The notes under the pieces were generated by a model. It was not told where the DNA came from. It worked only from the letters and a program-made list of their open reading frames with translations, and did no database searches. The position numbers and the translations under genes were made by a program. From NCBI RefSeq assembly GCF_002261425.1, contig NZ_NEVJ01000003.1, positions 2,170,001 through 2,234,000 on the forward strand: 64,000 nucleotides of DNA, given 5' to 3'. Numbering within the stretch: position 1 is the first letter of the stretch; every line of letters starts with the position of its first letter. The DNA comes from Bordetella genomosp. 9 (GTDB taxonomy: Bacteria > Pseudomonadota > Gammaproteobacteria > Burkholderiales > Burkholderiaceae_B). Shown here piece after piece: positions 17,759 to 26,352 of this stretch.

Positions 17759-18775
17759 TTAGGCGGCCTTCTTGACCACGCCTGCGAAGACGGGGTTGTT
17801 GGTCGTCACACCGAAGGAGGTGTGCGCGTCGATGTACCACATCTTGGTGATGGGGTCGTAGAACACATCGGGGGTCAGCGGGATCGTCTCGCCGGCCAGC
17901 AGAGCGCGGGGCGAGAACACCGATGCCACGACGTTGCTGAAGTCGCCGTCGAAGGCGTTGCCGTTGCCGGCGTTGGACAGGTAGTGCCCCGTGATCTGCG
18001 TATTCGGCAGGTTGTTGGACACGTAGACCGGAGCGCCGTAGACGTTCAGGCTCTTGGTCTTGATTTCCGTGCCGTCCGACAGGATGAACGTGCGGTCCAC
18101 CAGGCGGTCGTTCTGGAGCAGGGCGTAGTACGACTTGGGGCGCATCACGATGACCACGTCATCGGTCAGCGGATCGACGTCCTTCTCTTCCATGTCCGCG
18201 AACAGCTGGCCGAACATGTCTTCCAGCGCGGACGGATCGCTCTCCAGGCCGGCCGTCGCGAACGTCTTCTGCGTGCCGGGCTGCCAGCCGGCCGGGTAGC
18301 CGGACATGTCGGTGATCTGCGCGGCCTTGATGGCCTGGATCATGAACGCCTGGTCGATGAACTTGGCGAACTTCTTGCCGTGTTCCTGGCCGATAGCCAT
18401 ACGGGCGTCGTAGGAGTTCTGGAAGTCGTCCAGCAGCGGCACCATGGAGCGCGCGTTGATGAGCGTGTCCACGGTCAGCTTGACCTTCTGCGCCTGCACC
18501 ACGGTGCCGTCCGGCGCGGTGCCGGGGGTGACCTTGCTCAGGGCAGATTCACCGATCTGGAAGTTCGAGATGGTGGAAGTGCCCTTGATCGAACGCACGG
18601 GGATGAAATTCCGCATGATCGACTTGCGGGCGATGGTGCCCTCGATTTCGCCGCCGTACTGCTCGATGTGCAACGCCTGCGGATTGGTGCCGCTGGGCGA
18701 AGTACCGATTTGCGTGTTGTTACCGCTCTGGAGAACGGCACCCGGGCGGGTGATGTTTTGTACGCTGATGCCCAT
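17759..18775 (-). CDS. Major capsid protein (gp10-like)
   Basis: 338 residues, close to T7 gp10A (345). HK97-fold capsid of the T7 type; landmarks are FIPVRSIKGTSTISNFQIGE and the C-terminal YIDAHTSFGVTTNNPVFAG. The ATG has AAGGA 9 nt upstream. The gene has its own phage promoter, 5' mRNA hairpin and flanking terminators, consistent with the large amount of capsid needed. Only 13 nt separate the stop from the terminator stem and I see no slippery site, so a 10B-like frameshift product is unlikely. Confidence 0.96.
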   Translation of the reverse strand: MGISVQNITRPGAVLQSGNNTQIGTSPSGTNPQALHIEQYGGEIEGTIARKSIMRNFIPVRSIKGTSTISNFQIGESALSKVTPGTAPDGTVVQAQKVKLTVDTLINARSMVPLLDDFQNSYDARMAIGQEHGKKFAKFIDQAFMIQAIKAAQITDMSGYPAGWQPGTQKTFATAGLESDPSALEDMFGQLFADMEEKDVDPLTDDVVIVMRPKSYYALLQNDRLVDRTFILSDGTEIKTKSLNVYGAPVYVSNNLPNTQITGHYLSNAGNGNAFDGDFSNVVASVFSPRALLAGETIPLTPDVFYDPITKMWYIDAHTSFGVTTNNPVFAGVVKKAA

Positions 18776-18838
18776 TGAGTGGGTCCTTATAGTTGTTATG
18801 CGTGTCAGTTCTTGCCACGCTTTAGGCTCTCTGGAATT

Positions 18839-18853
18839 GACACGTTGTGTGTC
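18839..18853 (-). promoter_or_regulatory. 5'-terminal mRNA hairpin of the capsid transcript
   Basis: If transcription starts at 18853, the capsid mRNA begins GACACACAACGTGTC: a 5-bp stem GACAC/GTGTC with loop ACAAC at the very 5' end. T7 gene 10 mRNA also begins with a short stem-loop containing ACAAC, known to stabilise the message. The other three promoters lack this hairpin. Confidence 0.65.
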
Positions 18854-18870
18854 TGATCGGGTACTGAATC
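18848..18870 (-). promoter_or_regulatory. Phage RNAP promoter for capsid gene
   Basis: The - strand reads ATTCAGTACCCGATCAGACA, sharing the core TCAGTACCCGATYAGAC with sites at 6.17, 22.37 and 42.18 kb. Inferred +1 is at 18853, giving a leader of about 77 nt before the capsid ATG. It lies between the scaffold terminator and the capsid gene. Confidence 0.82.
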
Positions 18871-18880
18871 AGCGAGCGCC

Positions 18881-18918
18881 CAAAGCAAAAGGGCCAGCCC
18901 GGTTTCCCGAACTGGCCC
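18881..18918 (-). terminator. Strong terminator between scaffold and capsid promoter
   Basis: On the - strand a 12-bp stem GGGCCAGTTCGG/CCGGGCTGGCCC (two G.T pairs) with a 4-nt loop is followed directly by TTTTGCTTTG. It is 15 nt past the scaffold stop and about 20 nt before the capsid promoter, so it would stop transcripts from the 22.37-kb promoter before the capsid gene. Confidence 0.83.
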
Positions 18919-18933
18919 TCTGAGGATTGGCGT

Positions 18934-19746
18934 TTAGCCGCGCCAGGCGTTGCGTCGTTGTACGACGCGTGCGTATTCAGGCGAGGACTCGAAGTCCGGC
19001 CCTAGCTTGTGCCGCAGCTCCCGCGACTTGGCGGCGAAGTCCTTGGGGGACAGGGGGCCGGCGTCGGTAGCTGCCGGGCGCGCTGCGGCGGTGCTGGTCG
19101 CCGGGCTGCCCTGCTGCGGCGTGGACACACCGGGCTGGGCGCGATACGCGCCCACCAGGTACTGCGCCATGGCTTCCGCGAGAATTCCGCCTTGATCGAA
19201 TGCATAATTCACAGCGGCACGCTCGTGTTCCTCTGCGTTGGCGCGAGCCCAGTCCAGCACCTCGTTCCAGGCTTGTTCGTCGCCCGCGGCGTTCAGGACG
19301 ATCTGCTGCACTGCCTGAGTCTTGGCATCCTGGCCGGCCTTGTACTCGGCATAGCCGGACTCGGCCAGAGCGATGTACGCCTCGCCGCCGGGTATTTGCT
19401 TCTCGGCCAGCAGGGCACGGAGCGGGGCAAAGTTGCCTTCCATGGCCTGTTGCATGGCCGGATTGCCCTCGACACTCAGTCCGTGCTTGCCGGCCCAGGC
19501 CAGCGCCGTGTCCAGGTTGGCGATGCCGGTGCTGTTGTACTCGACGGCCTGGCCGAATACGCCAGCGGGTGCGTCAGTCTTGGTCGCCGCAGCGGCAGGG
19601 GCGCTCGCCGCAGGCGCAGCAGGTGTCGCAGCCGGCGCAGGGGAAGCCGGCGCCGGGGCAGTACCCGCTGGGGTGGGCAGGGCCTGCGTACTGGTTGCGC
19701 CAGGGTTCGGGGTAGTCGCTGCTTGCTGCGCTGCTTCTGTCGTCAT
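18934..19746 (-). CDS. Scaffolding protein (gp9-like)
   Basis: 270 residues (T7 gp9 has about 307). The acidic helical core (AEKQIPGGEAYIALAESGYAE, about residues 95-190) and a C-terminal basic helix (KSRELRHKLGPDF) match phage scaffolds that bind the inner capsid surface. The first 60 residues are Ala/Pro/Thr low complexity, unlike T7. It sits between portal and capsid, as in T7, and ends just before the strong terminator. Confidence 0.88.
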   Translation of the reverse strand: MTTEAAQQAATTPNPGATSTQALPTPAGTAPAPASPAPAATPAAPAASAPAAAATKTDAPAGVFGQAVEYNSTGIANLDTALAWAGKHGLSVEGNPAMQQAMEGNFAPLRALLAEKQIPGGEAYIALAESGYAEYKAGQDAKTQAVQQIVLNAAGDEQAWNEVLDWARANAEEHERAAVNYAFDQGGILAEAMAQYLVGAYRAQPGVSTPQQGSPATSTAAARPAATDAGPLSPKDFAAKSRELRHKLGPDFESSPEYARVVQRRNAWRG

Positions 19747-19749
19747 TCA

Positions 19750-21306
19750 TCATCCTTGTGGTTGGTTCGCTTGTTCAACGGCGGCCTTTGCCACACCGGG
19801 CGCGGCGGCCTCGGTGACATTCCGCTGGGTTTGTTCGTCGCGCAGCTGCTGCTGCGTGGACGGGTCATTGACGTACTTGGACTTGTCCACGCCACGGCCG
19901 GCGAAGATGTCCTCGGCAATCGCTGTGAAGTTCAGGATCGTCCCGAGCGGGCCTTGCGATAGGTCTGCGAGCTGCGCCATGTCGCCAATGCACGCCTTCA
20001 GGTTCTCTAGGTCGGCGTTCCGGGACAGCGCGTCCAGACCAGTAATGATCGTCGGACGCAAGCCAGAGCCCGCCAGCTTCACGCCCAGCTGGCCCGCAAG
20101 CCAGTAGGCCAGCGGCAGCTGAAAGTCGATGGCGAGACGGGAGTACACGCCGCCCAGGGACGTTTCCAGCTCCTGGGCCTGTAGGCGGACCTCCTCGGCG
20201 GTAACGCGCTCGGCGTCGCGGATGACGCTGGAGCCCAGCAGGAACGTGCGCCCGATCCGATTCACGTACTCGGTGAGGACCGTGTTGATGATCTGGAGGC
20301 CCTGGGCCACGCCAGCGCCCGCGGCGCTTATGGCCTCGATGTCGCCGGCCACGCCAGGAATAGCCGCACCGTTCTCCGACTCCTCCAGGTCCTCCGGCTG
20401 CGTCTGCCCGGCAGGGTTGACCAACCAGCGGAACTCGGACGCCAGGATCGCAGCCTTCAGCGCCGACTCGGACAGCGCGGACAGCGCAGCAAAGTCACCC
20501 GCGCACTGCTCGACCAGGCCGACGCCATAGTGCTGCCCGTCAGGCAGTTCCCACGTCAGCGCGCGGTACGGCAGCTCCTCGGCCGTGTACTCGCCGTTGT
20601 ACTTCTGGGGCAGTAGGTGGTCATCGATATAGCACTCGACGCGGTACTTGCCGGTGGGCATCAGGTGTACCCTGGTGAACCAGCACACGTCCCCACAACT
20701 GCGCGGGTCCTCGGGGTCCATCTTGGCGTAGTTCGCGTCCTTCGACTTCAGGAACGCCTGAACGTCGGCCTCCAGCTCGTCGAACTTCAGGTCATCCTTG
20801 ACCATGATGTCCACGACCTTCCCGGACAGGCTGCGCTTGACGGTGTACTTCTTGAGGCCCAGCACCCGCGGCGGGTCGCCTTTATCCTTGCCCAGGATAA
20901 GCAGGCAGTTGCCCGTGACTATCAGGTGCTGCGCCGCCGCGTACAGCCTGGGCCGAGCGGCGAGCTGGTCCAGCAGGCGGATGCTTTCCCGCTCCGCCAG
21001 GGCCAGCTTGCCCTTGAGGTCCGGAATATCCTGCTCCAGCTTCTCGGCCAGCTCCGCAGGAACGTCGTAGCGCATGAACGGCCGGGAGGGCGCGAACAGC
21101 GCGAGATTGATCTTGTTGGCTAGGTTGTTGACGGCCTGCGCGCCGACAGCCTGGTAGTCAGTCTGTAGCTCGGTGGCCTGTTGGTCGTAGCCTACGGGCG
21201 GGCAAACGGATGGGATGGTGAAGGCGGCGTACAGCTCGCACCGGGTAACTAGCCCAGCGCGCCGCGTTACGCCCTCCTCCCACGCATCCTTTATCGTGCC
21301 TGCCAC
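19750..21306 (-). CDS. Portal (head-tail connector, gp8-like)
   Basis: 518 residues (T7 gp8 has 536), forming the dodecameric portal through which DNA is packaged and ejected. Family landmarks: the N-terminal region with RCELYAAFTIPSVCP, then LANKINLALFAPSRPF, and the late helices RTFLLGSSVIRDAERVTAEE. It is 3 nt upstream of the scaffold gene and 1 nt downstream of the gp7.3-like gene. Confidence 0.95.
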   Translation of the reverse strand: MAGTIKDAWEEGVTRRAGLVTRCELYAAFTIPSVCPPVGYDQQATELQTDYQAVGAQAVNNLANKINLALFAPSRPFMRYDVPAELAEKLEQDIPDLKGKLALAERESIRLLDQLAARPRLYAAAQHLIVTGNCLLILGKDKGDPPRVLGLKKYTVKRSLSGKVVDIMVKDDLKFDELEADVQAFLKSKDANYAKMDPEDPRSCGDVCWFTRVHLMPTGKYRVECYIDDHLLPQKYNGEYTAEELPYRALTWELPDGQHYGVGLVEQCAGDFAALSALSESALKAAILASEFRWLVNPAGQTQPEDLEESENGAAIPGVAGDIEAISAAGAGVAQGLQIINTVLTEYVNRIGRTFLLGSSVIRDAERVTAEEVRLQAQELETSLGGVYSRLAIDFQLPLAYWLAGQLGVKLAGSGLRPTIITGLDALSRNADLENLKACIGDMAQLADLSQGPLGTILNFTAIAEDIFAGRGVDKSKYVNDPSTQQQLRDEQTQRNVTEAAAPGVAKAAVEQANQPQG

Positions 21307-21307
21307 G

Positions 21308-21757
21308 TTACAGGCGGATGCCTACGCCGCCCGAGGTGCCGCCGATGCTGGCCGATCCGCCCGATGTGTACTTGCGCCGGGGGTCGCCGGAGTCGCCAGC
21401 ACCGTCGAGCTGGACATCGGGGTTGCCCTCCTGGGGCTGGGCGGCCTGGGCCGAGGCGAGCTGCGCAGCTGCCTGCTGTTGATTGATCGTGGCAACCTGG
21501 GCGGCCACTGACGCGGCGGTCTGGTCACGCAGCGCGGCGGTCTGCACCTGGGCCGCATCGCGCTGAGACTGGGCGATTTGGTTGGCCTGGTCCCGTACCG
21601 CCTGCGCTTGCTCGGCGGCTTGGTCCGCCATGGCCGACGCGCGTCCCCCGTCGTTGCCGGTGACGTTCGGCAGGCCGGACTCGCCCAGTACAGGGTCAAC
21701 CACCTTCGCGGTGAACGGGTCCAGCTTCTTGACGATCTTGGATACTCCACTACCCAT
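21308..21757 (-). CDS. Virion/tail assembly protein, gp7.3-like
   Basis: 149 residues: a short N-terminal motif (MGSGVSKIVKKLDPFTAKVV), a long Ala/Gln coiled coil, and a Gly/Ser-rich end RRKYTSGGSASIGGTSGGVGIRL whose tail resembles the T7 gp7.3 C-terminus (serine/glycine then GINI). gp7.3 is a minor virion protein just upstream of the portal in T7, the same place as here. Similarity is confined to the two ends. Confidence 0.72.
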   Translation of the reverse strand: MGSGVSKIVKKLDPFTAKVVDPVLGESGLPNVTGNDGGRASAMADQAAEQAQAVRDQANQIAQSQRDAAQVQTAALRDQTAASVAAQVATINQQQAAAQLASAQAAQPQEGNPDVQLDGAGDSGDPRRKYTSGGSASIGGTSGGVGIRL

Positions 21758-22190
21758 TAGGCAGCTCCTTATAGAATTGTGAAACGACTGGCGAGTAACC
21801 CGCGCGTCTGTACGCCGCGCTCATGGCGATGCCCATGGCGTCGCCCGTAGCGATGCCGGCGCAGCCCCACCTGCGCGCCTCGTCTTCCATCGCCGCGATC
21901 ACCCGCCGCAAAAACCCTGGGCGGTCCTCGACCCGCAGAACCATCTGTTCGATGAACAGGTTGTGCGGGCAGTACCACGTCGGGGTAATGTCGTAGACGA
22001 CGAGATAGCCATGCGTGAGTGCAGCGGCAACGTCCCCGTTGTTTATGGTCTGCCAGCCGTAATCGAAGTCCACAAGCTTGGCGTAGGGGTGGCCGGCATA
22101 CAGGCTGTCGTCGTAGTGACGTTTGAAGGCGCGCAGGACCGCGGCTCTATCGCTCGCGGCCCAGTCCTCACACTTCAACCACGAATCCAT
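21750..22190 (-). CDS. GNAT-like acetyltransferase fold protein in the virion operon
   Basis: 146 residues. The central part (YLVVYDITPTWYCPHNLFIEQMVLRV) followed by a helix and RWGCAGIATGDAMGIAMSAAYRRAGYSPV reads like the strand-helix core of GNAT acetyltransferases, and similar proteins precede the portal in phiKMV-type phages. Start chosen at the ATG at 22190; an upstream in-frame ATG at 22220 also exists. It overlaps both neighbours. Substrate and activity unknown; the acetyl-CoA loop is not clearly conserved. Confidence 0.65.
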   Translation of the reverse strand: MDSWLKCEDWAASDRAAVLRAFKRHYDDSLYAGHPYAKLVDFDYGWQTINNGDVAAALTHGYLVVYDITPTWYCPHNLFIEQMVLRVEDRPGFLRRVIAAMEDEARRWGCAGIATGDAMGIAMSAAYRRAGYSPVVSQFYKELPNG

Positions 22191-22347
22191 CGCGGAGAGC
22201 CTTGAGCACGCGCTGCACACCCAGCATGTCGCCGGCCTGTAGATCGGTGGTCTGCGAAGTCACTACCGCGCTCGCCGAGCCGGCGAGCAGCTTTTCCAGG
22301 GCGCGATATGCCTCGGGGGATAGGCGATGGATGGTCTTTACCTGCAC
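22168..22347 (-). CDS. Small protein, first gene after the structural promoter
   Basis: 59 residues beginning VQVKTIHRLSPEAYRALEKLL; not recognised. GTG start with AAGGAGG 5 nt upstream, only about 21 nt after the inferred transcription start of the 22.37-kb promoter. It would be the first gene of the virion operon. Its 3' end overlaps the GNAT-like gene by 23 nt. Confidence 0.75.
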   Translation of the reverse strand: MQVKTIHRLSPEAYRALEKLLAGSASAVVTSQTTDLQAGDMLGVQRVLKALRDGFVVEV

Positions 22348-22362
22348 GGGTTCCTCCTTGTC

Positions 22363-22386
22363 GCGGGTCTGATCGGGTACTGATTT
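22363..22386 (-). promoter_or_regulatory. Phage RNAP promoter at head of virion operon
   Basis: The - strand reads AAATCAGTACCCGATCAGAC, the same core as the sites at 6.17, 18.85 and 42.18 kb; inferred +1 at 22369. It begins 4 nt after the RNAP stop codon, so the polymerase would switch on the genes immediately behind its own. Confidence 0.82.
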
Positions 22387-22390
22387 GCCG

Positions 22391-24847
22391 CTAGGCGAAG
22401 AAGAACTCGCTTCGGCGGACCTGCTGAAGGTCCAGCGCCCCGCGGCCGGGAGCCGTAGGCAGGCCGTCATAACGACGGAAGAAATCCATGATCGGATCGT
22501 GCGTTTCATACATCTCCACGAATGTCTCTCGGATAAGCTCGAACAGCTTCTGCGTGTCGGCCGCATGCGTGCCGTAGTCGTCGTGGATCATCGCCAGCGA
22601 CGCGATGCCGGCCCGCTGGCACGCCAGCGTGGTGAGCGTTAGGTGCGCAGCATCCATGCTGTGAACAAAGTTCGGGGCGAGCCCGTTCTTGTGCCCGGAC
22701 GCCCGAGGCGCGTCCACGTCGCTGCGGACCCAAAGGCGGCACCCGCCAAACAGTTTGGCGTTCACCCGTATCTCCTCGCGCTCGTTGTAGACCTGCGTGA
22801 CCGGGAAGCCGCTGGGTGCGATCCATTCGATGGTCGGGTTGCCGGCCTTGATGATCCGCTTGGCGCACTGTTGCAGCCAGTCCATGGCGCTCCTGGCGGC
22901 AAGCACCACCTCGCCTATCGCCTCCCACACAATGTGGCTGAGGAAATTCGCCGCGGCGGTGTACTGCACCGGCTCGAACTCCCTGACCAGGCCGTGCCGC
23001 AGATAATCCTGCACAATGAATTCTGCGCAGGAGTACCGCGTGGACCCGTACGGCAGCGTCATGACCGACCGCTTCACCAGCGTGCGATTGATGCCGTGGG
23101 CGAGCCACCCGGCGCGCAGCGCGCGATCCCGCTCACCTAAGTCATTCGGATTAAGGGCGGTGAGTTTCGCCAACACCACCCGCGCCACCTGGGCGTATAT
23201 GTCGTTGGGGAGGTTGGCCGGGATCAGGTTGGTGGCCTTCCCGCCCACGCCATCGCGCAGCATCGCGCTGAAGTGCTGGAGCCCGTTGCAGCTGCCATCC
23301 AGCCCCACTGGCAGGTGCGACTTGAAGCCGTTAGGATTGCGCACCCACTGCGCGTACTCTTTCGCCCACGCCAGGAACTGGAGCGGCTTGTCCGCCTGCG
23401 TCCACTCGTCGTTATTCACGGGGTCGTCAGCGAAACCGAGAATGAACCGGCTGTGCTCGTCGACCCAGGCAACGCGCTCTTCCAGGGACTTCTTGTCCAC
23501 GCCGAACCGGTTGGCCCCGTTCACCTTGAACCACTTGACTGAAGTTGGGTCCGGGAGCGGCTTCCCCTCCGCGAACTGGAGCAGCGACTTCTGGAGGTCC
23601 GATCCCTGCGGCGTCACGCCGGTGGACTGGGCGTACAGACGCCCGCGAAAGTCCGCCTGGTAGACGAAGTAGATGGCGGCATGGTCCTTGAACCTGTCTG
23701 CCACCTTGGTCGCCATTTCCAAGCGGCCCCAGCGCTGCCCGCGCAGCTTCATCTCCGTGTGGTAGCGCGCCATGTCACGCTTCCACTGCTTGAAGCGCGC
23801 CGCCTGGTCCTCGCTGAGCGTCGCCTTGTCCAGGCCCGGGACCAGGAACTCCGGCCGTTCCGGGGCGTCTGGTCCCTGCTGCGACAGCGCCTCCTTCAGG
23901 TCCAGCCGCGACCGGGATATGGACCGCACCGTCTCCAGCATATCGACGTTGATGCGCCACTTCACCGCCTGAAGGTGGTTGATGGCGGGCAGGATGCGGG
24001 ACAGGTCCGCGGACTTGATGCGGTCCAGGGTGTCCACGCTGCGCACCCGCTGGACGTTCACGCAGAACGGCGTGATGCGGCGCATCTCCACGCTGTGCCA
24101 GCCGCCGTCATTGAATGCCACCCAGTCCTTGGGCTGCTCAATGCACGGGAGCGTGTACGGCCGGTTCACCTCCACCAAGCCCTTGATGCGGTTCACCAGC
24201 TCGGTCACGTCGTCGGACAAGCCCACCGCCAAGTGCTCTTTGATCCTCCCCAGTTCGTGCCGGCGCTCCCTCGCCACGTCCAGGAATCCCAGCACGCGCA
24301 GGGCTTCCAGCACCCACATGCCGACCTGGGCGCGATCATGCGGCTTCCAGCGGGGCAGCTCCAGGTTGCTGTTCCGCGCCGAGCCCATCAGCGCGTTGAA
24401 CCTGTGGTCCGTGGATCGGCTGTGCCTGCGGTCGAGGTCGTTCATGACCTCGTAGAACAGGTCCGGGCTGATGTCCTCGAACACCGTCAGCACGAGTTCC
24501 TGGTGCAGCGCCCGCCCTACCGCGCTGGCTAGGTCACGCCCTCCGCAGTCACTGCTCTGCATCAGGGTCGTGATGACGGTGCGGATAGAGATGAGGGACA
24601 CCACCATTGGGTCCAGCGGCTTGAGCAGCGCAACGTGCGCCGCCCGCCGTCCTGACTTCTTCAGGCCCTCCTCCAGCATTTCGGTAATCATGTCGCGCAG
24701 TGGGACCACCCAGCGCCGGTAGATCGGCTGCGCGTACGGATTGTTGTGCGCTCTTCCCTTTTCCTCGTTCGCCGCGAGGGCACGGCGGGCGCGTTGCACG
24801 CCCTCCCGTATCGTCTCGCGCTCGAACTCAGCCTGGGTTAGCGTCAA
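22391..24847 (-). CDS. Single-subunit T7-type DNA-dependent RNA polymerase
   Basis: 818 residues (T7 has 883). Catalytic motifs are clear: motif A DGSCNGLQHFSAMLRD with D517; motif B KRSVMTLPYGS with K592 and Y600 (T7 K631 and Y639); motif C HDDYG at 755-759 (T7 HDSFG); APNFVHSMDAAH; and the C-terminal foot SEFFFA (T7 DFAFA). TTG start 8 codons after an in-frame stop; no ATG lies nearby. It follows the ligase gene and directly precedes a cognate-looking promoter. Its place behind the DNA-metabolism genes, not in the early region, is phiKMV-like. Confidence 0.97.
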   Translation of the reverse strand: MTLTQAEFERETIREGVQRARRALAANEEKGRAHNNPYAQPIYRRWVVPLRDMITEMLEEGLKKSGRRAAHVALLKPLDPMVVSLISIRTVITTLMQSSDCGGRDLASAVGRALHQELVLTVFEDISPDLFYEVMNDLDRRHSRSTDHRFNALMGSARNSNLELPRWKPHDRAQVGMWVLEALRVLGFLDVARERRHELGRIKEHLAVGLSDDVTELVNRIKGLVEVNRPYTLPCIEQPKDWVAFNDGGWHSVEMRRITPFCVNVQRVRSVDTLDRIKSADLSRILPAINHLQAVKWRINVDMLETVRSISRSRLDLKEALSQQGPDAPERPEFLVPGLDKATLSEDQAARFKQWKRDMARYHTEMKLRGQRWGRLEMATKVADRFKDHAAIYFVYQADFRGRLYAQSTGVTPQGSDLQKSLLQFAEGKPLPDPTSVKWFKVNGANRFGVDKKSLEERVAWVDEHSRFILGFADDPVNNDEWTQADKPLQFLAWAKEYAQWVRNPNGFKSHLPVGLDGSCNGLQHFSAMLRDGVGGKATNLIPANLPNDIYAQVARVVLAKLTALNPNDLGERDRALRAGWLAHGINRTLVKRSVMTLPYGSTRYSCAEFIVQDYLRHGLVREFEPVQYTAAANFLSHIVWEAIGEVVLAARSAMDWLQQCAKRIIKAGNPTIEWIAPSGFPVTQVYNEREEIRVNAKLFGGCRLWVRSDVDAPRASGHKNGLAPNFVHSMDAAHLTLTTLACQRAGIASLAMIHDDYGTHAADTQKLFELIRETFVEMYETHDPIMDFFRRYDGLPTAPGRGALDLQQVRRSEFFFA

Positions 24848-24871
24848 ACGCCCGCCCAGGCCAAGCGGCGG

Positions 24872-25813
24872 CTATTCAAAGTCGGCGTGCTCCTTGTCGT
24901 GACGAACGCCCTTGAAGCGCGGCTCGCGCAGGGAACCCGCCTCGGTGATGCCCAGGCACTCCACTTCGATGATCTTGCCGTAGATCAGGGAATCGCCCTT
25001 CGGCCCCTCACCGTTCCACCACTCGTCCCGCTGCTCGTCGGACATCCCCGACACCTTCACCAAGCCTTTCGGGCCTTGGCACACCAGCGCGCCGAGCGTG
25101 CCTTTGTACTTGCCCTTGCCTTCTTCCACGCCGGTAACGCGGAGGTCCAGGGTCAGCGTAGGCTTGACCTTGATGATTTCCCCATCCGTGCCGCTGCCCG
25201 CCTTCCAGGTGCCGTGCGGATCGCGCAGGATCAGGCCGTCATAGCCGCCCAGCTTGCTGAAGTACGAGGCCAGGTCCGCCGGATCGCCGTAGGTGCCCGG
25301 GTTGTAGGTGCCCGCCAGGAACACGCTGCCCATGTCGTCCTCTCGGAAGTACGGATACAGCACGTCGAAACGGTCGGTATACGCATAGGGGCTGTAACCC
25401 GCCTCGAACTCGCCCAAGGTGAGCATGTCAAACACCGCCAGGCGTAGGCCCGCGGCCGGTTCATGGCGGCGGAACTCGCCGCTGATGGTGGCCTGCGGCA
25501 CGCCGGCACGCCACACCTCCCCCAGGACAGCCACTGCGTGCCCGCGCTCCAGCTTGCGGATGACGCGGTTGCGCACGGCGCGGACCAGGTGGGCGCAGGA
25601 GCGGACCACTTCGCCGGTGCGGGACAGCACCTTATCGCCCTCCCCGTTCGGCGTAACGATGACGACGGCGTTGCAGCCGTCGTACTTCCGCTGTGCCATG
25701 TACGTGCCTGCCAGGTCCCGGATGGATTCCGCACCCATCGCCTTGCGGGCCGAGACCTTCACGGCGTCGAACTCGACCGCCTTGTGGATGATGTACTTAC
25801 CCATAGCAGACAT
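24872..25813 (-). CDS. ATP-dependent DNA ligase
   Basis: 313 residues (T7 gp1.3 has 359). The nucleotidyltransferase motif I is QRKYDGCN, with the lysine that takes AMP. Motif III region RLAVFDMLTL, motif IV DGLILRDP and motif V EIIKVKP are visible, then an OB-fold domain ending REPRFKGVRHDK. It would seal nicks during phage replication. Two in-frame ATGs (25813, 25804) are possible; both overlap the upstream gene and neither has a strong Shine-Dalgarno. Confidence 0.93.
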   Translation of the reverse strand: MSAMGKYIIHKAVEFDAVKVSARKAMGAESIRDLAGTYMAQRKYDGCNAVVIVTPNGEGDKVLSRTGEVVRSCAHLVRAVRNRVIRKLERGHAVAVLGEVWRAGVPQATISGEFRRHEPAAGLRLAVFDMLTLGEFEAGYSPYAYTDRFDVLYPYFREDDMGSVFLAGTYNPGTYGDPADLASYFSKLGGYDGLILRDPHGTWKAGSGTDGEIIKVKPTLTLDLRVTGVEEGKGKYKGTLGALVCQGPKGLVKVSGMSDEQRDEWWNGEGPKGDSLIYGKIIEVECLGITEAGSLREPRFKGVRHDKEHADFE

Positions 25814-26015
25814 CCACGCGGTAGTCGTCCTGCGCTACGGCGCGCAGATAGGCCAGTGAATCCTCGGTCAGGGCGTCCTGGGCTTCGGCATAGACCAGAC
25901 GCGCCTGCGCGCGGTTGCCCGTTTCCAGGGCGCACACCATGCGATTCTCGAACGCATTGCGGGCTGCGGCCTCCAGCGTCTGCTGGATGGCCGTGTCTTC
26001 ACGGACGACGCTCAA
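25797..26015 (-). CDS. Small hypothetical protein
   Basis: 72 residues, helical and Ala/Glu-rich (TLEAAARNAFENRMVCALE), no recognised domain. TTG start with GGAG 5 nt upstream; the TTG overlaps the previous stop as TTGA, a pattern found four times in this prophage. Its stop lies inside the start of the ligase gene. Confidence 0.65.
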   Translation of the reverse strand: MSVVREDTAIQQTLEAAARNAFENRMVCALETGNRAQARLVYAEAQDALTEDSLAYLRAVAQDDYRVDVCYG

Positions 26016-26350
26016 CGCGGCTCCGGGATGTTGCGCAGCAGTTCGGCCAGGAACATACCGTTCGTGTTCACATGGTCGATGTGCAGCAGGCCGGACTCCG
26101 CGTCACGGGCATGCGGGCCGTGCAGCGCAATCTCGTTCATGTGCCGCTCCATCGCGCTGAAGTAGCGATCCACGCCATCCGGGACGGTCATCCAGGAATG
26201 ATCCGCGTACTTGAACGCGCCGAAGGTGAGAACGTCCACGATGCCCGCCAGGGCGCGGGCCATGCCGAAACGCAGCAGGGACCAGCGCGGCTTGCCGGCG
26301 TCATGCTTCGCGCCGAGGTCGGGGGACTGCTTGGAAGTCTTTCGTGCCAT
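26012..26350 (-). CDS. dATP/dGTP diphosphohydrolase N-terminal-like protein (DUF5664-type)
   Basis: 112 residues with GAKHDAGKPRWSLL, TFGAFKYADHSW, DRYFSAMERHMN and HIDHVNTNGMFLAEL, the signature blocks I associate with the phage family annotated as dATP/dGTP diphosphohydrolase, N-terminal. Its role in nucleotide-pool control is family annotation, not shown here, and no fused catalytic C-terminal domain follows. It lies in the DNA-metabolism operon. Its stop overlaps the next gene's TTG start. Confidence 0.68.
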   Translation of the reverse strand: MARKTSKQSPDLGAKHDAGKPRWSLLRFGMARALAGIVDVLTFGAFKYADHSWMTVPDGVDRYFSAMERHMNEIALHGPHARDAESGLLHIDHVNTNGMFLAELLRNIPEPR

Positions 26351-26352
26351 GG

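Noticed and set aside
17746..17790. Possible gp10B-type frameshift extension of the capsid
   Set aside because: No slippery site near the stop and a terminator begins 13 nt later, leaving no room for an extension.
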